A stretch of DNA of 64,000 bases, taken from Bugula neritina (taxonomy: Eukaryota; Bryozoa; Gymnolaemata; Cheilostomatida; Bugulidae). Position 1 is the first letter of the stretch; each line of letters begins with the position of its first letter. The stretch covers positions 10,778,207 through 10,842,206 of the forward strand of contig OZ037767.1 of NCBI GenBank assembly GCA_964035545.1. Reading direction: 5' to 3'. The position numbers were made by a program, and so were the translations under genes. The notes under the pieces were generated by a model that saw nothing but the letters and a program-made list of their open reading frames with translations, was not told the DNA's origin and did no database searches. This document shows positions 11,825-24,492 of this stretch, in pieces.

Positions 11825-13170
11825 TATTCAGTCGAATAATCTACAAAACGGGCAAAACATGGTATTGGCTTCTAATAAAATACAAATAGCAGTGTGATGA
11901 CCAACACGATGTACATCAGAAAAATAAGATGCCATGTCATATTTTACTATAGCAAGCATTAAGAAAAGTTACATCATATTACCTCGAGGGTAACATGACG
12001 GTCAATTAGTAGTGAACCTTTTGACCAACTTCATAAGCATCAAGATAGACTAAGTATGATATTAAATATAATAGCCAGACTGATTATAATAACTACTAAT
12101 TGTGTTTAGTTCTATAATAAGCATGCTAGTCTGGTCTCTATAAATTAAATAATTAATGATTAAACTAATAACAGTTCAATGTAATCCCTTTAAATGGAAC
12201 TTTAGCCTGTGACTATTACACAGCATTGAAGAGTTTATGAAATTAAATGATATTATAAAGTTTGAGTTCAGGAGGTAGGAGCTAAATGCTGAAGTTCTCC
12301 AGCTCATGGAGTTTGACCTTCATGCATCATATTTTGCTTAAGATGGTATAATTGCTGCACATGAATCAATATTAATTTTCTATTCACAATTGTACAATAG
12401 ACGAGGTGAAAGTAGAGAAATACTCCCACTTTTAGGATAAAATATATTCAAAAGTAATTTTAATGTGGATGGTTTATCGGTGTTATTTTTACGAGATTAT
12501 GTTTTGCAGCTATGGTTGATAGTCACTGCTGGCCGTACAGCTAATACGGCACATGCATTGACTCTTGGTCTACACAGTTTTATAACAAAAAATTTAATGT
12601 ATTCAATACAATGATATTAATATCAATTTTAAATAAGTGAATTTAATAAAACATTAACTACAACTGTCTATAACTATAGGACAACAGCTGAATAACTTAT
12701 AATTCAAATGACTATTGTGATAAGTTGTCAAAATAAAATGGGACTAAATATAAACAATGGTCATAATGACAACATTAAATATAATAACACTAATACTAGC
12801 AATATCATCACAGGCATTATGGTCAATTTTCCGAAATTATTAGGATTATCCCTTGTTTACGAATGATTATTACTCAAGAGTTACGATTAACTTAAAATGA
12901 TTTGATTGTGTATAACAGTAATTATTCTCATTGTTTATCATTATGATTGTCATTATCATGACTATGCTTTTGTGGCTATCATAATCACAGTAGTCATAAA
13001 GGTAATTATTTGTTTGGTTTTCAATAGATTTGGTCATTTACTTTTCAACTCTCAAAGTTAATTTTACACTGATAAAATGTTTTGATTTTACCTCTGATTA
13101 CCTCTGATGAGGTAGAACGCTCTTGACCATCATATGACGTTAGTAGAGCGCCTCATGTGTGTGACAGTGA
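11825..13170. other. Gene-free stretch upstream of the ankyrin-GH20 gene
   Basis: AT-rich DNA without a supportable gene; it should contain the promoter and 5' UTR of the minus-strand ankyrin-GH20 gene, but no clear TATA or CpG-rich element was seen. Confidence 0.6.
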
Positions 13171-13178
13171 GGGTTCCG

Positions 13179-15960
13179 TTTTTTTTTTTTTTAGTGCTTC
13201 CGCATTACCGCTGATATTATTCAATTTAGATAGTGATATTTAAAAAGAAAATTGATAGGTAAGCTAGGTAAATCCTCTCATGTCGCGTATCATTCTTGGT
13301 AAGAAACTTTGGTGGTAACAGCTAGAGTGAGAAGAAATGGAGTTGGGTAAACCTCGGGTTGCTGATCTCGTAGTTACGGACATGAGAGAGCGATTTTCCA
13401 CAACCTCATCATAGTCTGATGAAAGTGTACTGTGCGTGGCTTCAGACTGTAGAATACGTGTCAATAGTGTGAGCCTATGATTTTTACGCCTCGTTTGCAA
13501 TGGTAGTAGACCCAGTTCGCATCGAGCGTCACTAACACTCTCTCGCCCCTTGAGACCTGATATGAACCTCACAGCACGATTCTGAACCATTTCTATATTA
13601 TGTATGGTGGTTTTTAAATAAGGATCCCAGAGGGTATCTGCATACTCCAACAATGGACGGCAGAGGCTGGTGTAAGCCAAGAGTTTGCCATTTTTTGGAG
13701 CATCATGGAGAGCAAACTTTATTGCTCCAAGGACTCTGCTAGCTTTTTGTGATTTCAGCACAATGTGTTGGTCAAATTTTAGATTACTCTGCATGGTCAC
13801 ACCGAGATACTTGGTCTCTTCAGTCCATTGGACAGGTGTACTCCCAAGCTTATAAGATGGAAGGCTTGTTTGGCGACCAAATGATATAGCATGGCATTTA
13901 CTTTCATTAAAAGGCATCTTCCACTGTTGGGACCAGTTATATACTGCATCGATATTGACCTGGAAGTCTGCAGCATCTGCTTCTGAGTTTACTCTTTGGT
14001 ACAACAGGGTGTCATCTGCATAAAGACTGACACAACAATTGACACAACTTGGTAAATCGTTAATATAAACCAAGAATAGTGTGGGTCCTAGTACAGATCC
14101 TTGGGGGACGCCCGATGTTACTGGGAGCTCAGTTGAGCATGAGCCTTTGATTACAACTCTCTGTTTTCTGTTGGTGATGAAATCTTGAATCCAATTTATA
14201 ATCTGTGGGTTAACTTCTGGAATGCGACGTAGTTTCAGTAGCAGTAGGGAATGGGGGACTTTGTCAAATGCTTTTTTAAAGTCTAGAACAATTGCATGTG
14301 TGTCTTGTGATTGGTCGTGCGCTTTGGCAATGTCATGGTATGTTGAGCACAGCTGAGTATCACATGACATTCCCTTCCGAAAACCATGCTGCCTGTTGTG
14401 AAGTATATTGTCAAGGGTTGCATTCAGGTAGTGCAGGATTATGTGCTCAAGCATTTTGCACGGAATGCTTGTGAGAGAGATAGGCCTATAATTCTGTGGT
14501 GATTCCTTGCTTCCTCCTTTATGTATTGGGGTTACATTAGCAAGTTTCCACTCTCTTGGTAGTTTTCCAGATTTAAGTGAGGCATGGTATATGTGCTGAA
14601 GACAAGTGGCATTTATTTCAGTATCAACTAATAGGTCTGGTTTTCTTATGCCGTCTGGCCCCGGTGATTTACCATTTGCCAATCCTCTAATAAGTGACTC
14701 AAGCCCCTTGATGGATATGCATATGTTATGAGTATCACTGCTATAATTTGGATATTGTGACACCTGGTGATCTTGGCAGAACTGACTATAAAAATAACTG
14801 TTCAGGATTTCAGCGCATCTCAGTGAGTTGTCAGTTAGTTGATTAGTATCAGGGTCAGTAAGAGACATGGAAATATTATCTTGACCAGTTTTTTGCCTCA
14901 GGTGTTTGAAAAAAGGCTTGGAATTTCCCCTCTCTAATGGTTTACATACCTTCTCAACTACATAGTTCCTCTTTTTGTGACGAAGCAATTTTTTGCAAGA
15001 TTTTCGCTCTGTTTTATACTTCTCCAAGAAAAACACATCCCTTGTTTTTTTATACTTGAACCAAGTTTTTCTTTGCTTTTGAGCAAGCTTCTTTGCCTCC
15101 TTATCAAACCAAACAGGCCAGCGAGAGTTTTTTGATTTTAAAACTTTTGTAGGAATGTGATCTTTGCAAGCCTGCGCAAGACCTTCTCTAAAAAGGAGCC
15201 ACATGTTGTCCGGGTCTGACATGTCCTTAAGTTTGTTACAGACAGTTTGCATACTGTCTCTGAAACCAGTTATATTTGCATTTTTGTATAGTTTAATTGT
15301 TTTCGGTTGTGTTTTTAAGAGATTTGGTCTATGGCAGGTAAGCACTGCAGTGACGATGTAGTGATCACTGAGACCCGGAGATATTATATCAATATCTGTG
15401 ACTAACGCTGTGTTATTGGTACAGATTAAATCCAGGATATTACCGTGAATATGAGTGGGTTGCGTAACAAGTTGTTGCATCCTGTTTTCAAATAACATGG
15501 TGAGAAAGTCCAAGTGTACAGACTTGAATTTTGCACCATATTTTAGTTTTCTGGTTTCCCAGTCTATTTCAGGGAGGTTAAAGTCACCAACAAGAATGAT
15601 GGAATGATGATGGTATTTGTTGGTGATGTGTTCAATGACATTTCTCAAAGCTGCCATGTTTAGCATTGATATGTTTGGTCTATAGTAGCAGCATATTATA
15701 ATGCTATGTTTGATCTGTACTACAACCATTTCTTCGCCCAAAGTGTCTAGTTCAACTTTAGTTGGCTGAAGCGAATTCGCTGCTGCTATAAGGACCCCGC
15801 CACCATGAATATTACGATCCCATCTAAATATGGTCTTGCTTTGGCTAGAGAGAATGTCACAGTTGTTTATAGTGTCATCAATATGTGTTTCTACTAAACA
15901 AACTATATCATATTCAGATGTAATGAATTGAACTTCGGCCGTTTTCCCCTTAACAGACCT
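13179..15960 (-). mobile_element. 5'-truncated CR1/Jockey-like LINE with intact endonuclease-RT ORF
   Basis: The minus-strand frame stays open from about 15970 to the stop at 13264. It encodes an APE-type endonuclease (VETHID, WDRNIHGGGV, VGDFNLPEIDW, SDHYIV) and a reverse transcriptase (GKSPGPDGI, DFKKAFDKVPH, GVPQGSVLGP, YADDTLLYQ), then a CR1/Jockey-type C-terminus (LEYADTLWDPYLK). The first residues of the endonuclease (usual N-x-R-S start) are lost, so the element is 5'-truncated. A 3' UTR and a poly(A) run (T run 13179-13192 on the plus strand) end it. The lack of any stop over 850 codons suggests recent insertion. Clade assignment is from motif style only. Confidence 0.93.
13264..15741 (-). 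CDS. LINE endonuclease/reverse transcriptase ORF
   Basis: The 825-codon frame opens at a TTG rather than an ATG, an artefact of the truncation: the same frame continues upstream to about 15970 with clear endonuclease sequence. Order of domains: APE endonuclease (to about residue 130), linker rich in Lys/Arg, RT (about 330-640) with the YADD catalytic motif, thumb/C-terminal region. Probably an intact but promoterless coding remnant of a once-active element. Confidence 0.9.
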   Translation of the reverse strand: MGEEMVVVQIKHSIIICCYYRPNISMLNMAALRNVIEHITNKYHHHSIILVGDFNLPEIDWETRKLKYGAKFKSVHLDFLTMLFENRMQQLVTQPTHIHGNILDLICTNNTALVTDIDIISPGLSDHYIVTAVLTCHRPNLLKTQPKTIKLYKNANITGFRDSMQTVCNKLKDMSDPDNMWLLFREGLAQACKDHIPTKVLKSKNSRWPVWFDKEAKKLAQKQRKTWFKYKKTRDVFFLEKYKTERKSCKKLLRHKKRNYVVEKVCKPLERGNSKPFFKHLRQKTGQDNISMSLTDPDTNQLTDNSLRCAEILNSYFYSQFCQDHQVSQYPNYSSDTHNICISIKGLESLIRGLANGKSPGPDGIRKPDLLVDTEINATCLQHIYHASLKSGKLPREWKLANVTPIHKGGSKESPQNYRPISLTSIPCKMLEHIILHYLNATLDNILHNRQHGFRKGMSCDTQLCSTYHDIAKAHDQSQDTHAIVLDFKKAFDKVPHSLLLLKLRRIPEVNPQIINWIQDFITNRKQRVVIKGSCSTELPVTSGVPQGSVLGPTLFLVYINDLPSCVNCCVSLYADDTLLYQRVNSEADAADFQVNIDAVYNWSQQWKMPFNESKCHAISFGRQTSLPSYKLGSTPVQWTEETKYLGVTMQSNLKFDQHIVLKSQKASRVLGAIKFALHDAPKNGKLLAYTSLCRPLLEYADTLWDPYLKTTIHNIEMVQNRAVRFISGLKGRESVSDARCELGLLPLQTRRKNHRLTLLTRILQSEATHSTLSSDYDEVVENRSLMSVTTRSATRGLPNSISSHSSCYHQSFLPRMIRDMRGFT

Positions 15961-15974
15961 TAACAGAACTTAAT

Positions 15975-17040
15975 ACTCATACTGATACACTGCTGTCTGA
16001 TAAATCAAACTCACACTGATACTCAATGACCATGCTTCATAGTTTATAGTGATAGTCAAACCCAATATCATTACAGTGAGTGTTATTTACTGATACTCAT
16101 AATCCATAGTCAATAGGTCATATGTATACTCATACTGATACTACAGACCCATGGAGCTGGGGCCTACTCACTTTTAGTCATAAGTCATGTTTCATACTCA
16201 AAATTATAGCAAAGCCTATACTTATAGTGTATCATAATCATACTCAAACTGATTTATACTTATACCTATAGTCATATTCACACTCACAGTAATGCCCATA
16301 ATGTATAATCGATAACACAGTCAATCACAATGTCATCGAGACATTCACATTGAGCTTGAATTTGACTCATCCAGTCATTCACATTGTCACACTCATTACT
16401 CATTAGTAATACTAATAGTCACTGCCATTGTGATTGTGATTACTGAATCTAATCATAACTCTATGATTATCAATTTATGATAGTGATACTCATACTCATA
16501 CTCATAGTCATACTGATAGTGATACTAATACGAGTATTTTATCATTATGAGTAATACTAATACTAATAGTAATAGTAACACTATTACTATTAGTATTATT
16601 AATACTGCATTATTATTACCTAGTCTCATATTGATATTTAATTTGTATTTTTAATTAATATTAGTATTACTATTACTATTAGTAAATGTATTACTATTAC
16701 TATTAGAATTGGGAATTCAATTACATTTAGTGATGATTTACAATCAAAATGAAAATGGTATTTTCAAACGCTAAATAAAAGTAGATAAAGAAAATCACAC
16801 AATTATTTATAATCAATTTAATTATACAACGGTTACTCGTCTTGCTAATTGATATCACAAAAATTAAAAATTTTATTATTATAATTATTATACTTGCAGT
16901 TGCTGCTTACCCTTTCAGTTGTTGATGAATATCAATTTGTGAAGAATCGTTCGCATCGTGGAAGGGGCGGGTCTTAGGTCTAGTCTCCGCTTTTGTTTGT
17001 TGTATTACAAATACTACAAATTCGTAGGAAAGTCCGCAAG
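15975..17040. repeat. Low-complexity AT-rich DNA (CATACTGATA / TAGTATTAC arrays)
   Basis: Loose tandem arrays of ACTCATACTGAT-like and TACTATTAGTATTA-like units. The final 120 bases become less AT-rich (GGAAGGGGCGGGTCTTAGG) just before the candidate ATG at 17043 and could be the promoter of that gene. Confidence 0.7.
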
Positions 17041-17042
17041 AG

Positions 17043-20000
17043 ATGAACTATTCTGAGGCTAATGTAAACATAATATTATTTGAACGCATAAATTATTCTC
17101 ATTTGCCAAATTTGGTTGAGGCACTGGACATTGTTTCTCACAGTCACAGTGATTTTGATGAACTTCAAATCATTATTAATAGCCATAGTCATAGTGATAG
17201 AGGAAAGTAACAGCTCTTTGCTTCAATTAGGAGGTAGAGGGAAACTATTAGTATTACTGTATTAGTATATTTAATTTTAAGGCGAATTGAAACCCTTCCC
17301 TAATCTGTAATCATAAATTTTAATTTATCATATTCTTATTCATAATGATAATGTTAATAATATCAATATTATTAATATTTAAAGTTATTAGTTGATAAAT
17401 AAAATAAAATAATACTATTAGAAAATAGGTAAACTTAAAATTAATGGTAATAAAGTATAACTCAAGTATAAGTAACATTTTAATTTATAGTTCATTAGAC
17501 TTAGAGTTAATTGTATTATCATTATGATTATTATTGTTTAATTTTATAACTAGTTTCAATTTGCTTTTTAAAATATAATAACTAATTTATTAAATTTATG
17601 ATAATTTATTTTATCAATAATCGATATGATAATCAGATTATGATTGACATAATCATTATGACTATGCAATTACTTAGTCAATTATTATTATTTATTTTAT
17701 AATATTAATATTATTCATCATATATTATTATCTGATTTTTTGTTATTATAAATATTATAAATATAAGTAATAAATATACCCAACTTTAGTTATTCTTGTA
17801 GTTATACTTATAGTTATAGTAATACTCATAATAGTATTACAACAGCAAGCTTTTAGTTTGTACTGTCACCTCAAACCCCAAATGGCAGACCCCATGGACA
17901 CAGATTTGTCCAAGCCTCCCATGAAACTGATAAAAACCTGGTGGCTCCCATGCCAATGATCCATCAGTCTCAAAATGTGCCAACATTGTAAACTCATTTT
18001 TCATCAATCAATTTTGTGTCCCAACATCAACTCCAAGTTTGTAACTCCACAGCTACACAATAGTCTTGTTAGCAATAGGTTATTCAATAGGGTCTCTATT
18101 CACTCAACCTCAAATAATAGTTTTAATGTTCTTCTGTGTTCTAGAATGACCTGAAAGTTGAAATTTGAAATAATTTTGAATTCTCAATATCATGTGCACA
18201 TATTTTCCAATGATAGCCATAATATTCATGTTTTCATATAGGGGTTGAAAGATCACCATTGTTAAAGCATGTCCATGGGTATCCATCATCGGCAACATAG
18301 TGTGTCTGGTCGAACCTGTTGTATATGCGACCGCCCATGTGCTATTTTCGACTGCCAATGTCTTGAGAATTTCCAGCACAACACATCTGAACATGGTGAC
18401 TATTATATAGTATAAGGGGTGTGAATAAACACTCGATAGGTCCTGATACATATACTTTGATTTTGAATAATTGATGTAATAAATTGTTGTAAGACTGTTA
18501 TTCTTCATGTATTCTAGCCACTGTCTCTGCTAACACTTGGACTACTTTGTATAACATTCTATTACATGAGGCAGTTTTCTAGCTGAGCCAAATAGAGGTT
18601 TGCTATTGCTATAAAATGTTTATAGGTTTTTCGTTAATATCAGACGTTTAACTAACAGATATTTTAAGGCTCAGGCTAGTTACAACTTTCAATATTCGTA
18701 AAAAAGACGAGACATGCGGAGTTTATACTTTTTATGTATACTGTTTGCAGTTCCACTGTAAATAGCTGTTGATGTTAATATGCACTCACGTTCACTGATT
18801 GCAGGTAGTCTTATGAAAAGGCTATCTGCTGCCTTCTCTATGTCAGTCTTTGCTAAAGACCTTCACTCATTCAGCTTGTGCTGCAGCTGCGAACACCATC
18901 TGGTGGTTATTGAACAAGCTAATCGAATAAAGGAATGCATGAAACAGGTATTTTTCTTCTACTAAAACTCAATCCAAACTTTTAGCCTTTAAATAATTAT
19001 TTTAATAACTAATTGTTCGATATGATTTCAACAGACTACAAAGCACTCTTTTTCTAGCTATTTCCTATTCGTAGGGAACACCACTTTCATCTTTAAATCT
19101 GATACCATCTGCACTCGCGTGTGTAGGCGTGTCCATGAGTGGCACAGCTGACATATTTGTAATAACTTTTGATTTTATAGGATATTTTTGACATTATCTA
19201 TAAGATAGATATTTTCTAGCCTGCTGTCTTCGACTCGGATCAGTAAGTCCGACAGATATATTTGTAGGTATTTCTAGAAACTAGAGAACACAGGCATTTT
19301 GTTAGCAATCATATGTTGAAACATGGAAAACCTCCAAACCCGGCAATTATTAGACAAAAGAGACTCTCCTCAGCGATTGAGTCAAGGTATAGTTTTTATA
19401 ACCAGGTGACCTTGTTTAATCTAAAATGTTTCTCTCTTAACATGCTCTATATAGCTAATTAATTTGTTTCAGGGTTTCCATTTTTGCAAAATCAGAGAAT
19501 TAAATTTGAAAAACATTTTCAACATGGAAACTTTAAACTTTTAAGGTACCTAAGTTATTAAGCTGTGTTGCAGCAGCTATGCATAGCTGCAATGAAATTC
19601 AGCAATGGTTAGTAATTTTATAATACTACAAACTTCCATCAGTATGAACACAGAATTTCTTATAAAAAATTTTTTTTCAGCAAACAATCCTCAAGCAGTC
19701 TGTAGATGATAGCTAAGATATATTGTGTATAAATATTTTAATACTGCATAAATGAAGTGTGTCGGGATTCTTTAAGAATTACCTCTCGCCCATCAATATT
19801 GTGTCTTTAAACTAATACCTGGCTAATTAGAATCATATAAAATAATTTGAAATCTTCATTTTTCACTATAGATTGAATCAAAACACATGTTTCCTGTAAA
19901 TGTGGTTAGTTTTAATTACTTCTACGTGGACAAGGCAAATCAGTATGACATATCTTGTGATATCAAATGACCTGTTAATTTAGATTTGCTGCAATTAGAT

Positions 20001-20570
20001 TTAATTCATTATGATACATTTATTGCTTGGTGTAGATCTTTTGATGAGGCTAGTCCAAGAGTAAAAAAAGGTCGCTTTAGTAGCAGCAGTAGTTTACCGA
20101 TATCTCCAAACTATAAACCTCTCTCTGGCCACAAGTCAACACCAGGTGCCAAAGTGAAATCAGACGTTCAGATTTCTTTTGACGATTCTCATTGTACTTA
20201 CAAAAACACCAAGGTTCGTAAGTTTGCTTGCTACGGAATTTTTGCCATGAAGCTCTTCTGTCTGTGTTGTAATACTTTTAAATTAAACCTCTCAATTCTA
20301 AAATGATAATATTTTGCCAACAAACCAAACTTTGATTTCTCTTGTCATTATGATTTCTTAACTATGTCATATTTTATATGTAATTTCGGAAACCTGTTAA
20401 CCATAAAATATGTTTTGTAGTTGGACAATACCAAGAGTTTTGACAGTGTCTTCCTTCCGGTGCCCTGTATCAGCACAATGTTAGCACCACCAGATAAAGT
20501 AAGCAGTAAAATTGGTCCCCATTCAACCAACTCTGATGTGATCAACAATATGGACTTTGATGAGAAATAA
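17043..20570 (+). CDS. Unrecognised five-exon gene
   Basis: Exons 17043-17193 (least sure), 18805-18947, 19268-19386, 20036-20213, 20421-20570; phases 1, 0, 2, 0 agree across all junctions, giving about 246 codons ending MDFDEK. Exon 1 reads MNYSEANVNIILFERINYSH; its donor (CATA/gtgata) is weak, so exon 2 might instead begin at an ATG at 18780. The middle is basic and helical in appearance (EQANRIKECMKQ, then HMLKHGKPPNPAIIRQKR). The C-terminal half is Ser/Pro-rich and probably disordered (KKGRFSSSSSLPISPNYKPL). No membrane segment and no family I recognise. It is tail-to-tail with DAP3. AATAAA lies at 20583-20588 and at 21039-21044. Confidence 0.6.
17860..18510 (-). other. Possible decayed coding sequence in an intron
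   Basis: Two minus-strand frames (a 132-codon one to 18508 and a shorter one across 17870-18000, including LAWEPPGFYQFHGRLGQ) look more protein-like than the surrounding AT-rich DNA, but stops separate them and I recognise no domain. Could be an old transposon remnant in intron 1 of the unrecognised gene. Confidence 0.25.
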
Positions 20571-21038
20571 CCAGATTAAAATAATAAAGTTACATTAAAT
20601 GATTACATGTATTTTATGTAGTGCTATATAATTATTCAAGTTATATAAATGTACAAAGCTCTATTAAGTTGGAAAGTTCTATATTGTACAAAGCTCTATA
20701 AGGATTCTATGAATTTAGAATTACTCATATTGTAGTGACAGTAATTATATTGTGTTAATAGTCTGATGAGTGCGTTGTTATCTCAGCTACTAAATACTTA
20801 TTAATGTATACACATAGTTATGTGCAAAAATGTCTCTAAATTTTATCAATTCTAAATCAACTTAGTTATCCTGGGAGACTGTTGCATACAATATATTGTT
20901 TGTGCCAACAGATTTATCAAGTATTTTTTATATAAAATTCTGGTAATGACTGTATATTACATGCATTTGATTTTATTACTTCAATTATTTTTAAATGTAG
21001 AAGTTTGTCTATTTTTAAAGAAAAAAGGTTTGAACTAA

Positions 21039-21044
21039 AATAAA
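21039..21044 (+). promoter_or_regulatory. Poly(A) signal, unrecognised gene
   Basis: AATAAA about 470 bases after the stop at 20570; a closer AATAAA (20583-20588) is only 12 bases after the stop. Confidence 0.5.
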
Positions 21045-21244
21045 GAATTATTATGGTAACTGATGGCGTGGCTTTATTTCCTTAATGAGAAGACAACTTG
21101 CAATTATTCATTAGATAAAAACATTAATATAGTTTAGCGTGACATACAGCACACAAGGTTATTGGGAGACGCTAGCAACATATACACCATAATTACCGAA
21201 TCTCAGTAACATATTTTTAAGTTATATAAAAGTCACACTAACTA

Positions 21245-21250
21245 TTTATT
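21245..21250 (-). promoter_or_regulatory. Poly(A) signal, DAP3
   Basis: AATAAA on the minus strand, about 87 bases after the DAP3 stop codon. Confidence 0.6.
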
Positions 21251-21336
21251 GTTAATGAAATGTCAGGTCAATGAAAATTTTGTCACTCAGTACAGTATAG
21301 TTTTCAAAGCTTCTAAACACTGAAGTTAGTCACTTA

Positions 21337-24300
21337 TCAAACTGCCTTTAAAACATTTTCAAGAAACAATGGATTGTTGTCACTAAGAAAGATCAACTCT
21401 TTCCTTGCCTCCTTCGATGTGCGGTAATGTTGGTTTTGTATCCACTTCCGCTCTATGAGATAGTCCAGAGTGTTGTTCATCTCTTGGTGGTTGTAGTTCT
21501 CTACGTGAATAGGAATAAAGGGATTGGCCATATTGAAACCCTCCTGTAAACAAATGTAAAGTATACCTAGAAATATCAACTTGGATTACAAATTTAAAAC
21601 ATACGTACATTACAAACATAAATTTTATAATCTGAAGATGACCTCAAGATTGAAATTCAAAATTAAGAGGTTTTAATCACAATTTTAATATATTATGCTT
21701 CTGATAAATGCATTGCAACTCCCTGTGCACAGTCACAGTTATAGTTGAACTAGCCCAGAAACGCCAGATTCTTTTGCTGAAGGATATGCTTATAAGCATA
21801 ATGCGAAATGAGCTACACTAACTCAATGATAGTCTAATTTTCTTCTTACAGTGCAAAAGGCTTTGGTTTGCCCAACAAATGTGTTGCAGGATGGCATCAG
21901 TGCCAAGTTACTTTTAAGAAGTTATCCACTCTTGTGTCTATAAGATGTCTTTAAATAACTAAAACATTCATTAACTTCTACTTATGAACCTTATCAATTC
22001 CTTTTAAACAACGCAAATGTGAAAAGCAGAAAACAAAAGAAATCTTTATGGCACTCCAATACATCCCAAATTTAAAATGTCTTCTCTTGTTATACAAGTG
22101 CTACTTTCCATTGTCTAAGATAGACTTGGCTTTAAAACACAGAATCTCAATCTGTTTATATCAAAAGGCTGCATAACTTTACCTCGCCAAGCAAATATCT
22201 GGGTTGGCACGAAGCTCGTTTGTCTAGTGGATTTGCTCGCTCATCTGCCACCAACAGCATACCTCCATTGTGCCAAGGTTGGGATATCAACTTCAGCAGG
22301 TTGTGAACCAAGGAGATTTGGGAAGCAGGCAAGCTAATACGTTTTACACCTGAATACAAAACCAACAGTTACAGCAGTACATACCTGACCAGTTGTAACA
22401 ATGAGGTGCTCTAAAAGAAGGTAGTGTTGGACAATAGAAGGAGTCATTATCCTTATGGATACAATATAAATATTGAGAATACACAATGTAAAATATATTT
22501 TTTACATTTAAATTCTACTCTTGAGCATTAACAAGTAAATTTGAGGCAACAATTTAGTATTCATTTTGATAAATGTTTAGATATGCTTCACGTAATTTTA
22601 TTAGCAACAATTTTTTCATTTCAATTGAATATGTTGAGACTATAACAGGTGTGGGAATGGTCTTGATGGATCTATTAGTAATTGGTAAACAAATTTAAGA
22701 TACATTGAAGCTAATCATAATGTATTTATGTTCAAGTGAAAGTTGACACGGCTATTTTAATTGACCCGTCATTTCCTCTACTGGTCCAGCAACTGCTAGT
22801 CATCAAAATCACTTGTTCCACGATAAACTGATGTTCAAATAAGAATACTCACGGTCTGTAAATATCTTAGTAGGTGCAAAGAAGCTGTTTACTCCATCTA
22901 AAGCTATAAACACAGGCATTGGCCAATTCTTGCCATTCAGACGAACTTCCTACAAAGTACATGTGGAAGCACACAATATAAACTACAGTACATTGTAGGA
23001 CACAAACAAAAACAAAATAAGACTGGAACAGTATATATCTGATACTACCTTGAGAAAGGCGCCAGCTACATCACATGAATATTTTGGTCTCTCAATACCA
23101 AAGTCTATGAGCTCTTCTATAGTACTTCCAGCACTAGTTGCTTCTTTTTTACTCCAAGTATACGCCTCAACAGTTCTCAGACTGTCACCGAACTTCTGAA
23201 AGACCTGGTTGTTCATCTGCTTTATTGACATCAAAAAGTCTACTCCTTCTTTAGGAATATCAATTCTCCCACTCTAAATTATAAGCATAGCCTTTGTAGT
23301 CTGTAGAAGCTGTAGTTTCAGACAGATGTGTTCCTTACATTAGTAACGCAATTATGTAAACTGAAATCAGTGAAAATTCCCACAAAGCTACATAGATTAA
23401 GACACAGGATATTAGACAGCACACTAAACAACACACCAACTTCAAACTTTTACAAAACCAACTTTTAATATAAAAACATACTTTACGGGATGAGATGGTC
23501 ACTTCGCTGAAATAGTTATTCCACAAGTAATGCCGTACAGGACAAATAACCATCCAGTTCATCTGATAACAGGTATGCAATACATTAACAAGAGTTGATG
23601 ACTTCCCACATCCATCATCACCATATAAGACTATTTTAGTAGCAATTGATTCAGGGTTGCAACTAGCTTTTAAAATGTCGATACATTCCAAGCCAGGGCT
23701 TCTTAGCATTATCGAATTTTCATGCAGAGCCTTCATCCTTGCAACAAATTCCTGTCGCAAAATCAAAGAAATTTGAAGCAGCTGTGCTATATTCTCATCA
23801 ATGTTGAAAAATTTAAACAGATGGTGAGCCGTGTGTTTCAATGGATCGTTTTCAGATATTTTCACTGAAGAATTTTTAGGAAAATTAAAATCAGAATTCA
23901 GTAGATGAGTAGCATTATTAATAGTCGCTGTAGTTTCAATATTAACGGTATCGGTAGCACCACCAGTATGAGACTGAGTGCGGTTATCTAACAAGTTAAT
24001 GTTTGTAGTCGTACCATAATTACGTCTACTACAGCCAATAGATCTAGTACTCGCAGGCCTAGAAGCAGCAATTAGAGAACTACTACTGCCTATGTTTGTA
24101 AAAGAAGGTGCTGGTTGCAGACCTAGTTGTTCGGCATCTGCTCCAGCCTTTACTTTTAGTTTTACGTCACTTTGAGTTTGATTATTCAAGTTGAATTTGA
24201 ACTGCGCGTTACTAGCAATATTTTGATTACTAGGCTGACTAGACTCCTGACAAGACTCAAAGTTTTCGCTTATTGGCGAACTGTCTGGCAACCCCAATGC

Positions 24301-24492
24301 ATCAGAAAGCGTTTTAGTAGAAAATCTGGTCTTCAGATTTAGCAGGTTCTGGCGGTAGAATGTGTTGAGAAAGTTATACTTTCTCCAACACCTAGCAGCC
24401 ATGCTTGTTAAACCGTAGACTAGGTTTCGAAAGCCTTCAACTTTAGTACGAGACGTAAGAATTTGTACTAAGATGTTCGCGAAGTTTTCCAA
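21337..24492 (-). CDS. DAP3: Small ribosomal subunit protein mS29 / death-associated protein 3
   Basis: Minus-strand exons 23482-24492, 23049-23273, 22853-22949, 22183-22349, 21337-21543; phases agree, giving about 568 aa. DAP3 is a GTP-binding protein of the mitochondrial ribosome small subunit, also linked to apoptosis. Visible features: P-loop YGDDGCGKSS at about residue 290-299, YTWSKKEATSAGS, FIALDGVNSFF (Walker B-like), LVHNLLKLISQPWHNGG and a typical C-terminus NPFIPIHVENYNHQEMNNTL. The N-terminal exon is long: about 290 residues precede the P-loop. It starts Arg-rich and acid-poor, as a mitochondrial targeting sequence would, then turns Ser/Thr/Asn-rich. Most DAP3 proteins are near 400 aa, so the extension is unusual. 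It is tail-to-tail with the gene at 17043-20570. Confidence 0.92.

Noticed and set aside
14292-14474. Plus-strand frames inside the LINE
   Set aside because: Antisense shadows of the reverse-transcriptase ORF.
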